Shown here piece after piece: positions 1-6,152 of a DNA stretch of 6,334 nucleotides. The translations under genes were made by a program, and so were the position numbers. Position 1 is the stretch's first letter. Every line of letters starts with the position of its first letter. The notes below the pieces were generated by a model. That model was not told where the DNA came from. It did not search any database and saw nothing but the letters and a program-made list of their open reading frames with translations. Location of the stretch: contig SKWF01000093.1 in NCBI GenBank assembly GCA_007129085.1, positions 1 through 6,334 on the forward strand, given 5' to 3'. This DNA comes from Balneolaceae bacterium (GTDB lineage Bacteria; Bacteroidota; Rhodothermia; Balneolales; Balneolaceae).

Positions 1-1
1 A

Positions 2-73
2 AAAGTGATTCCACTCTGTCCGTTTGCCAAATCGATCATCGAGAAAACCCCGGAGCTTCAGGATGTTCTCTGA
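2..73 (+). CDS. 3' end of a small GNAT-like N-acetyltransferase (YidJ/NATD1-type), partial
   Basis: Reading from base 2, the frame gives 23 codons and ends in TGA at 71-73; the gene starts left of the window. The peptide contains VIPLCPFAKSIIEKTPE followed by LQDVL. The pattern 'PLCPF-a-x-x-hydrophobic-I-x-K-x-PE-x-x-D' at the extreme C-terminus is what I know from the small acetyltransferases of the Acetyltransf_CG group (E. coli YjdJ, human NATD1), which are about 90-100 residues long and use acetyl-CoA. The visible cysteine lies in that conserved segment. If correct, only the last quarter of the gene is here, without the acetyl-CoA-binding part. It points towards the synthase operon (convergent), so it is probably unrelated in function. 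The identification rests on one short motif. Confidence 0.6.
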   Translation, partial: KVIPLCPFAKSIIEKTPELQDVL

Positions 74-106
74 AGTCGGAATGATACTGCATTAAACCCT
101 TCTGCC

Positions 107-321
107 TTTTCAAACACACCCTTCGGTTCCCACTCCCCGATGAGTCGGGACGCAAGCGCAAGAGGGGAAGTTCATCACGGAGCCTTGCTTGGGTTTCGAA
201 TAATTTAAAAAGTGATGGAGTAGTAGTTTAAAAGCTATTACTAAATCAACGGATCGTACCAAAAGTCCCCTCAGATACTTAAACAAGTTCAGCACAAGTA
301 GGGGATTTAGGGGTGTGAAAA
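107..321. repeat. Symmetric palindromic repeat element (MITE/REP-doublet-like) between convergent genes
   Basis: The two ends are imperfect inverted copies. The left end reads TTTTCAAACACACCC (107-121) and the right end reads GGGGTGTGAAAA (310-321). Just inside each end is a hairpin with C-rich and G-rich arms: TTCCCACTCCCC (127-138) with GAGGGGAA (162-169) on the left, and AAGTCCCCT (263-271) with AGGGGATTT (300-308) on the right. The left loop holds two further small hairpins, CCCGA-TGAG-TCGGG (136-149) and CGC-AA-GCG (151-158). The middle (about 175-260) is AT-rich and shows no gene. A minus-strand reading frame of 61 codons runs through the element but looks incidental. I believe CCCCT/AGGGG elements of this type recur in Bacteroidota/Balneolota genomes; the copy number cannot be seen from one window. 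No target-site duplication was identified. Confidence 0.5.
263..308 (-). terminator. Possible transcription terminator downstream of the synthase gene
   Basis: Read on the - strand, about 33 bases after the synthase stop codon, AAATCCCCT and AGGGGACTT form a stem of about nine pairs with one mismatch. It encloses a 28-base loop that contains its own ACTT/AAGT mini-hairpin. A short T-run (CTTTT) follows. The loop is long and the T-tract short for a classical intrinsic terminator, and the hairpin is also the right end of the repeat element, so termination is an inference from position and shape. It could act on both convergent transcripts. Confidence 0.3.
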
Positions 322-341
322 ACCAGTAAGTTTAACTTATT

Positions 342-3300
342 CTACTCATTACGAACAAGTGGGGTATTCAGTGTTGTTATTGTTGAGGTAATCGAGTTAC
401 CGTCTGATACAGTAAGCAACAGTTTAAAATACTCATGGTTTTCAGGAATTTTTAATCTTAAGAAAGGACCGGTATCAATATCTCTTACCGCAAGGTAATT
501 TCCATTTTCATCACACTTTACCAGCGACCATTCAAAAGAATAGTTCTCAAAGTTTTGACCGTATTTCCACCCTTCATCATCGTTATAAATCATTGCGTGG
601 TAATTCAACACTTCATTTTTATATAGAAGGGTAGCCGGTTTTAATATTCTTGCTGTTATTTTATCATCTATTTTATCCACTTCATGCAAAGAATTGTGTA
701 ATTGAAAGTATTCAATTTTTGCACGTCCCTTTCGGTCGGTAATTCCATCAAATGTGAGTTTGTTACTCTGGTGTTGATCTTGCCAGGAGGTTACAAAGAA
801 GGGGGGATGTGAATTCCACATATCATGATGAGTAAGAACATCAGTGCCAACTCCGCTGAATAGATACTCTATTTCCGAGTCTTCGAAAAAATCAACTACT
901 GAACGTAAATGTTCATCTCCTTTTACAGTTAAACCGAAATAATCAATCCCCTCTACATTTTTAGCGATCAATTGAGCGTGATATATCGAGAGTTGATTTA
1001 CTTCCAGGTCGAGTATTACCGGTCTGTCCGGATCTATCCTTTTTATTTCTGATATCAGTCTATTCAGCCAGAGTATGTAGGCACGGTTTTGGTACAGTAA
1101 CTCCGGTTTATGGAAAAAATCTTTCTGATTGAAAAGAACATCATTCTGAATATTCCACGATGAAATATGGTCGTGATGTTTATGCCGTTTAAACAGCTGT
1201 ATGATTGTCTCCTTTAATTGATTGGCCTCCAAAGTATCGTTCATGAAATCGGTGGATTCCGGAATCCAAAAACCGAATGAGACATCAAGATCCATCTCCT
1301 TGGAAATATTTAATATGTTGTAATCATACACTGTATTTCCGGAAATTTTGATGGTGTTTAACCCGAGATTTTTAATACGTTCGAAATCTGTAAGTAGTTT
1401 TCTCCGGTTTAAAACATGGTAATTGTTCCGCCAGTCATCACCATATTTAAAATTGATTCCTTTAACTCCCTGTAAATTAGCTCTTTCTACGCTTGGTTCA
1501 CCGCTACCGCTTTCAAGAGTTGATAAGTGCGCAAAATCGTAGTCAGGGAGTTCCTCGCTTCTATATGAAGCTTTTACCACTCTGTTTTTAGGTGTGGTCT
1601 GGCTGAAGTATTCATCGGCTTGCAATGCTTTGGGCCAATTTGCCTTTACTAAATTACCTGAACCTCGGTTTAATTCGGTACTAGCATTGTTCAGAACCGG
1701 TAATGGGGCAAAAACATAATCAGGCACTTCTTTATTCTTAAATGAAGTTTTAATCACACTGTTTTCAGGAATTGTCCAATCCAGGTATCCATTGGCTTGC
1801 AGCCCTTCGGGCCAATTATTATCCACCTGACTGTTAAAGTAAATGACAGATTTTATTTCGCGGTAATCATTTTCAATTACAGCAAATGCATCTTCAATCC
1901 ATTCGTTTTGATTTTGGCCGTCGCCCAGTGTTCCAAATTCAGAAATTACTACCGGTGTTTGCGGTAGTTTATTTAACTCTTCATGAAAGGGTTGATACAG
2001 ACTTTCAAAATCATGCCATTGGCCATCCTGGTTGTACTGTGCATAATTCAGAATGTTAATTCCGATCCAGTCAACATATTCTCTGCCCGGATAAAATTCC
2101 GCCATGTTTTCAGCTTTCCATGGGTTCCAGATCCATATTACGTTATGGGCATTATTGTTTTTAAAGATCTCATACGTATGAATCCATGCGTCTTTAAATT
2201 TAGTTGCAGCTTCATCCCCTTCGATGAACCAGGGATAAAACGGGTTGTCTAATTCGTGTGCAAACCTCAAAAAAACAGGCTTATCCAGCTCTTTTAGTTT
2301 ATCTGCAAATTGTGAAATGTAATCATCAAATAAACTGCTTGTAATAAGATCGTAAACATGGTCGTCGTCAGCTATTTCATCTTCGAAGGTATTTAACCAC
2401 GGTTCCCAGGTAATCATCGGGATGGAATTATTCAGGTATACAGAATCAATGAGTGTAGATGGAAAGCTGGATTCAAGATTCTTTTCCCACGCTAAATAAA
2501 ACGAAATGATGTCGAAATTCTCCTCTATTTGATCAGAGATATCGTTGACCTTTTCAAGACTGGTAATTCCATCGTCATATTGCGGGGCGAAAATTCCAAT
2601 GTAGTTGATTACATTTTTCTCCTGAATTGGAGCTTGTACGCCTTCCCACTTTATATATTCAGTATGATAATAAATGCCCCCTGATAGTATTGAGAGAACT
2701 AATACCACAGGCAGGGCTGCATTTTGCCAGGTAGAATACCCTACATTTCGTACAGAGTTTAAGAGGGTATTTTTCTGTTTTTTAAATTCATGTGTAACCA
2801 CTGCAGGCTTCTGTTTTTCATAGGCAAGTACCAGCGTGAAAAACATGATAGCCGCATTTAACAGGGCAAAACCTGACATGAAAATTGAAAATGGTGTAAA
2901 ATCAATAGTCAGACCGTAAATTACAGCTGCAACCGAAACTCCGCCGACAACCAGATTTGGTATCAGAATTTTCCAACTGGTTCGTTCATTGTCTTCTTTT
3001 GGGGTAGGCAGATAGGGTACTTTTTTACGAATAACGGTGTAAACAGCCCCGACAACATAAATCCACCACGTACAGGCGAGCAGTATTCCGCCCAACAGAT
3101 GGGTTCCCCATTCACTTTTATGCATTAGCCATCGTTGTACATAAAAATGGATACTCAAAAGTGAAGCTAAGATGGGAGTAATAATTAACCCAAAATTGAT
3201 AATATTACCTTTCCAGGGTGTGGCAGCTGCAAACAATGAAATTATTGGGATTAAAAGGCTAATCAGAATAATAAATCCGGAAAGATAATGAAGGGGTAGA

Positions 3301-4289
3301 ATTCCGAAATGAATTTTTTGTCGCCAGTTAAAATCCTTAAACAGTTTTGGGAATACGGAAACCAACAACTCCAGTGTTCCTCTCGACCATTTCAACTGCT
3401 GTTTGTAATATGAAGTAAGCGTGGCTGGAGAGAGACCTTTTGTGAAAACTTTTGGAACGTAAACCGATTTCCATCCTTTTGCATAGAGCTGCATTGCGGT
3501 ATGCATATCTTCCGATAAACCGGCAGCATGGCCGCCAATTGAATCGAGCGCTTTTCGTCTGAAAACACAATTTGCGCCAATGGCATTTACCGTACCATAG
3601 GAGTTCATACTCATCATTACCGGACCATAAAAATGGAATGTCTGTTCGGCAGCACCTTTGGCCACTAGCGATTCATCAACATTGTAATACCCCTGCACAG
3701 ATTGGACGAACCCGATTTTTTCATCCTCAAAATAGGGGAGAACCTCAACCAGAAAATCTTCTTTCGGCACATGATCGGGGTCCAGAATCAGGCATATCTC
3801 ACCCGTGGCCTGTTTTAGTGCATTGTTGATGTTTCCTGCCTTGGCATTAATACGGTTGTTTCTCGTTACATGCTTTATCCCGTGATCTTTACAAAATTCT
3901 TTTAAGTGGGGATCATCTGCTTCATCACACAGATAGGTTGTGTGAGGGTATTTCATCCGTTTAATGGCAAGTAGAGTTCCCTCTACCATGTCGTAGGGTT
4001 CGCCGGGGAAATACGTGGTAAATACATCAACGGTAAGCTCTTTTGTAAGTACCGGCTTTTCGGGAATAGAAATGTCCCAGTAATGATACCAGATATATAT
4101 GATCCGTAAGCTGTCAAATGTCAACGGCGCAATGAGCAGCCAGTAAAGCAATTGATGATCAATAAATTCCGGTGTCAGGAACCAGTAGAAAAAATTTATA
4201 ATGCTTAACAGACCAAGAATTACTAAAAATCTCAGCGTTAGCTGTTCTCTCCGTGTCGGCACTTTTATGATGTTGGTGTTTGTGCTCAC
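342..4289 (-). CDS. Cellulose-synthase-like GT2 fused to GH26, a degenerate GH-A barrel and a beta-sandwich
   Basis: This 1315-residue protein is a processive family 2 glycosyltransferase with extracytoplasmic glycosidase-like domains. Two membrane helices (about 21-38 and 47-65) precede the cytosolic GT2 domain (about 80-310). It shows D122 in CDEADD, the DPD metal/UDP motif (170-172), SED with the candidate base D261, and QQLKW (297-301), where the usual Arg of QxxRW is Lys. Helices at about 331-356 and 364-384, a hydrophobic interface segment at 396-420, a gating-loop-like PYLPTPK (425-431) and helices at 441-461 and 468-490 follow. A last helix (523-541) takes the chain outside. GH26 covers about 555-850: WEPW 628-631, RFAHE with acid/base E679, SEFG with nucleophile E784. 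A duplicated linker (824-939), a degenerate barrel (941-1200) and a sandwich (about 1208-1312) complete it. PilZ is absent. The GTG start directly precedes the first helix; no better start lies nearby. Likely role: synthesis, secretion and trimming of a beta-linked polysaccharide. The sugar is unknown. Confidence 0.93.
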   Translation of the reverse strand: MSTNTNIIKVPTRREQLTLRFLVILGLLSIINFFYWFLTPEFIDHQLLYWLLIAPLTFDSLRIIYIWYHYWDISIPEKPVLTKELTVDVFTTYFPGEPYDMVEGTLLAIKRMKYPHTTYLCDEADDPHLKEFCKDHGIKHVTRNNRINAKAGNINNALKQATGEICLILDPDHVPKEDFLVEVLPYFEDEKIGFVQSVQGYYNVDESLVAKGAAEQTFHFYGPVMMSMNSYGTVNAIGANCVFRRKALDSIGGHAAGLSEDMHTAMQLYAKGWKSVYVPKVFTKGLSPATLTSYYKQQLKWSRGTLELLVSVFPKLFKDFNWRQKIHFGILPLHYLSGFIILISLLIPIISLFAAATPWKGNIINFGLIITPILASLLSIHFYVQRWLMHKSEWGTHLLGGILLACTWWIYVVGAVYTVIRKKVPYLPTPKEDNERTSWKILIPNLVVGGVSVAAVIYGLTIDFTPFSIFMSGFALLNAAIMFFTLVLAYEKQKPAVVTHEFKKQKNTLLNSVRNVGYSTWQNAALPVVLVLSILSGGIYYHTEYIKWEGVQAPIQEKNVINYIGIFAPQYDDGITSLEKVNDISDQIEENFDIISFYLAWEKNLESSFPSTLIDSVYLNNSIPMITWEPWLNTFEDEIADDDHVYDLITSSLFDDYISQFADKLKELDKPVFLRFAHELDNPFYPWFIEGDEAATKFKDAWIHTYEIFKNNNAHNVIWIWNPWKAENMAEFYPGREYVDWIGINILNYAQYNQDGQWHDFESLYQPFHEELNKLPQTPVVISEFGTLGDGQNQNEWIEDAFAVIENDYREIKSVIYFNSQVDNNWPEGLQANGYLDWTIPENSVIKTSFKNKEVPDYVFAPLPVLNNASTELNRGSGNLVKANWPKALQADEYFSQTTPKNRVVKASYRSEELPDYDFAHLSTLESGSGEPSVERANLQGVKGINFKYGDDWRNNYHVLNRRKLLTDFERIKNLGLNTIKISGNTVYDYNILNISKEMDLDVSFGFWIPESTDFMNDTLEANQLKETIIQLFKRHKHHDHISSWNIQNDVLFNQKDFFHKPELLYQNRAYILWLNRLISEIKRIDPDRPVILDLEVNQLSIYHAQLIAKNVEGIDYFGLTVKGDEHLRSVVDFFEDSEIEYLFSGVGTDVLTHHDMWNSHPPFFVTSWQDQHQSNKLTFDGITDRKGRAKIEYFQLHNSLHEVDKIDDKITARILKPATLLYKNEVLNYHAMIYNDDEGWKYGQNFENYSFEWSLVKCDENGNYLAVRDIDTGPFLRLKIPENHEYFKLLLTVSDGNSITSTITTLNTPLVRNE
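1473..1820 (-). repeat. In-frame tandem duplication (2 x 59 codons) in the synthase linker
   Basis: Residues 824-880 and 883-939 of the synthase align without gaps at an offset of 59 residues (177 bases). Of the first 47 positions about 22 are identical. Shared landmarks are NWP, LQA, TxPxNxVxKxS, ExPDYxFAxL, and an E and an NL near the end. At DNA level both copies keep GGCTTGCA and GGGCCAATT. Copy 1 (1650-1820) is continuous with the last strand/helix of the GH26 barrel (YFNS...DNNWP); copy 2 (1473-1643) has no preceding barrel strand and leads straight into the degenerate barrel. This suggests that the end of the GH26 domain was duplicated when, or after, the C-terminal module was attached. 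The drift between copies shows that it is not recent. Confidence 0.85.
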
Positions 4290-4291
4290 TA
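4287..4291 (-). promoter_or_regulatory. TAGTG stop-start overlap coupling glycosidase and synthase translation
   Basis: On the - strand the glycosidase ends with TAG (4291-4289) and the synthase begins with GTG (4289-4287), sharing one G. The preceding bases are AT-rich (ACGTAATAACAAACTAGTG) and show no Shine-Dalgarno sequence, so the synthase probably depends on ribosomes finishing the upstream gene. The overlap is strong evidence for one operon and for matched protein amounts. Confidence 0.75.
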
Positions 4292-5719
4292 GTTTGTTAT
4301 TACGTAAAATGGAGTGTTTGTGGTGGCAAAAAAACCATCCTGATTATATATATAAGCGAATATTCTATAGGGGCCTTCTGTTACCGGTGCGTGAAAAGCT
4401 GCTCTGTTTTTTTCAAAGTTGACAAAAGAGTCAATAGGAATGTAGTTGTTGATTACTATATCACTTGTATCGCTATACCAAGCCTCAGGATATATTTCCC
4501 AATCAATACGCAGGCTTTCATCACTATTTTCATGGAAAAAAACCTCTGCATGGCTTAATTCACCCGGTGCAAAAATAACGTTCTCGTGTACCTGCATATC
4601 GTTTACCAGCATGTAATCTAAACCAATCAATTCCGAAGAGATGCCAGATTGGTTTGATGCATCCCGTGAAATGGAGTTATTAGCTTGTAAATCCTGGTTA
4701 TTGACCAATATGTAATCCACTTCACTTTCATTTGTTGAGGAGTCTGATTGATTCCATAAATTTTCTAATACTTTAACACTTTCTGATTTGTACTCATCTT
4801 TAAAAAGGCTGAACCAGGTATGTGTACGCTCAAGTTTATTTCCCCAGTAGAACATCAAAGATCCAAGATTAGCCCCATCATCAATACTATTAATCCTATT
4901 AAATCGTGCTCTGATACGTTCAGACTTTACTGTACTTGTCTCCTCTATGGGGGCACCCCAGGATGTGGAACTTGATTCCCAAGGCCCATTTGGTCCATAT
5001 TCACTAAAAAAATACGGTCTGGACCCGAATAATAGAGAAATTTGAGCCAGGTGTGTGTTTACAAATCTTGTATTGCCGAAGGTGTTAAACGATATAAGAT
5101 CTAAATCCGGAGAGTGAATATAGATGCTGCTTATGGTTTTTCGACCAACCCCGATAATCGAAGTTGAAACAGGATGATTTGGATCAATCTCTTGAATCAT
5201 GGATACGAGCTCATTAAATGTTCTAATGAAGTCGTTTTTTCTAAAAACCAATGGATAATTGATCTCGTTGCCAAGGTTCCAAATTAGAAGTGCCGGATGA
5301 TCTTTATGTTGATGAACTAAGTCTTTTATCTCTTGCTTTAGAATTTCATTCTCTTTTTCGTCTTCATATAAATTGTACGCTTTACTGTATGATGGTATAT
5401 AGATATCAACAATCACTGCTAAATTATGCCTATGCGCTTCATCTAATTTTTCCTGTAAGTTTGAAGTGTCGAAAACCCTTATGGTGTTACCACCGATTTC
5501 TGCCAATTCTTTAAAATGAGAATCTCCACCCGCACCCTTTATAAAAAACGGTTCATTATTTCTGATTAGCTGATATCCCTCGTCGGTATTCTTTATATAA
5601 ACCGTTCTGGGTTCATCTATTGGTTGTTCTATATTGAGATTTCGTAATGCGAAAAATCCCCCTAAAGTTATAATGATAAAAAGTGCTAAGACTGTGTAGA
5701 GAAGTAGTTTAAGCTTCAT
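4289..5719 (-). CDS. Membrane-anchored clan GH-A glycoside hydrolase (GH2-type TIM barrel) with C-terminal beta-sandwich
   Basis: From the chosen ATG the product has 476 residues. Residues 1-4 (MKLK) and a hydrophobic stretch at about 5-24 form a signal anchor or uncleaved signal; there is no lipobox cysteine. The barrel spans about 55-325. It shows NTIRVFD with the conserved Arg (R81), the acid/base motif WNLGNE (E152), the nucleophile motif SEYG (E240) and a late-strand FYWG (W292), the usual set for clan GH-A retaining enzymes. I would call it GH2-C-like, but the exact family, substrate and exo/endo mode cannot be read. A linker with a 33-residue tandem repeat (about 323-388) leads to a beta-sandwich (about 385-474) with WEIYPE and YRIFAYIY. 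Barrel plus sandwich are paralogous to the synthase C-terminus. The frame is open up to a TTG at 5854, with another ATG at 5806; I chose 5719 because the membrane helix begins there and the upstream 45 residues look unstructured. First gene of the operon; probable partner that trims or edits the synthase product in the periplasm. Confidence 0.88.
   Translation of the reverse strand: MKLKLLLYTVLALFIIITLGGFFALRNLNIEQPIDEPRTVYIKNTDEGYQLIRNNEPFFIKGAGGDSHFKELAEIGGNTIRVFDTSNLQEKLDEAHRHNLAVIVDIYIPSYSKAYNLYEDEKENEILKQEIKDLVHQHKDHPALLIWNLGNEINYPLVFRKNDFIRTFNELVSMIQEIDPNHPVSTSIIGVGRKTISSIYIHSPDLDLISFNTFGNTRFVNTHLAQISLLFGSRPYFFSEYGPNGPWESSSTSWGAPIEETSTVKSERIRARFNRINSIDDGANLGSLMFYWGNKLERTHTWFSLFKDEYKSESVKVLENLWNQSDSSTNESEVDYILVNNQDLQANNSISRDASNQSGISSELIGLDYMLVNDMQVHENVIFAPGELSHAEVFFHENSDESLRIDWEIYPEAWYSDTSDIVINNYIPIDSFVNFEKNRAAFHAPVTEGPYRIFAYIYNQDGFFATTNTPFYVITN
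4556..4753 (-). repeat. In-frame tandem duplication (2 x 33 codons) in the glycosidase linker
   Basis: Residues 323-355 and 356-388 align at an offset of 33 residues. Both begin NQS and both contain a DYxLVN core (DYILVNN and DYMLVND) with an Asn seven residues after it. Identity is about 10 of the first 28 positions, so this is an old or strongly diverged duplication. It sits between the barrel and the beta-sandwich. The second copy is continuous with the sandwich (NVIFAPGEL) and is probably the original. Confidence 0.6.
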
Positions 5720-5764
5720 GTTTTTATAAAAACCGATGAAAGGTAAATTTTTGTACTGTCTCGT

Positions 5765-5787
5765 CCGGGTTGATAACTTCACCCCGG
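5765..5787 (-). promoter_or_regulatory. Small GC-rich hairpin in the probable 5' leader of the operon
   Basis: CCGGG (5765-5769) and CCCGG (5783-5787) form a perfect five-pair stem around a 13-base loop. The loop contains part of a GTT-GAT-AAC mini-palindrome. It lies 46-68 bases upstream of the chosen ATG on the - strand and stands out as GC-rich in an AT-rich leader. If the ATG at 5806 or the TTG at 5854 were the true start it would lie inside the coding sequence, so a regulatory role is only a possibility. Confidence 0.25.
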
Positions 5788-5982
5788 CATTTGGCCTGAT
5801 TGGCATGTTTAAGTAATTCACGTTTCTTATGTATAGATATTCCCGAATAACCAATTTTAGGGCAAAGCGTATATAGACTTTTTAGTCACGTCACAGCTTT
5901 ATTCAATAATTTCACTTTATGATATCAACAAGTTTGATGCCAAAACCACTTTCCAGATAGAGTTAACTTTACGGATCTTCTC

Positions 5983-6029
5983 AAAAACCGCTCTATATAA
6001 TCTCTGAGGTGATATTTCTGACGGTTTTT
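5983..6029. repeat. Perfect 8-bp inverted repeat AAAAACCG/CGGTTTTT
   Basis: AAAAACCG at 5983-5990 and CGGTTTTT at 6022-6029 are exact reverse complements separated by 31 bases, with a T-run continuing to 6030. It could be a weak hairpin (terminator-like on the + strand) or two half-sites of an operator upstream of the - strand operon. Nothing decides between these, and an 8-bp match in AT-rich DNA may be chance. Confidence 0.25.
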
Positions 6030-6127
6030 TAAACAAGGTGAGAGAGATACATCAGACGATTTAATTTGCTGTAAAGTTTTTAATAGATATAGATGAGGTA
6101 ATATTTACACACTTTAAGCACCAATTA

Positions 6128-6152
6128 TTTCACACCGGCGGGTATGGTGAAA
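6128..6152. repeat. Operator-like inverted repeat TTTCAC-N13-GTGAAA
   Basis: TTTCAC (6128-6133) and GTGAAA (6147-6152) are exact reverse complements with a 13-base spacer that is GC-rich compared with its surroundings. The size and spacing would suit a dimeric regulator. It overlaps an 11-base direct repeat (GGTATGGTGAA at 6141-6151, again at 6309-6319). It is over 400 bases from the glycosidase start, so a link to this operon is uncertain. Confidence 0.2.

Noticed and set aside
110..295. 61-codon frame on the - strand within the left intergenic region
   Set aside because: It coincides with the palindromic repeat element, has no recognisable domain, and its composition follows the hairpin arms. 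It is most likely an artefact of the repeat.
1983..2252. 89-codon + strand frame inside the synthase gene
   Set aside because: It lies entirely opposite the GH26-coding region, which has clear catalytic motifs, and its product resembles no known protein. The other overlapping frames (3337-3829, 4201-4558, 5290-5514) are antisense or out-of-frame shadows for the same reason.
342..4289. Naming the synthase bcsA or calling the product cellulose
   Set aside because: PilZ is absent, QxxRW is altered, no BcsB/BcsC is seen, and a GH26 domain is fused. The sequence supports a cellulose-synthase-like GT2 but not the identity of the polymer.
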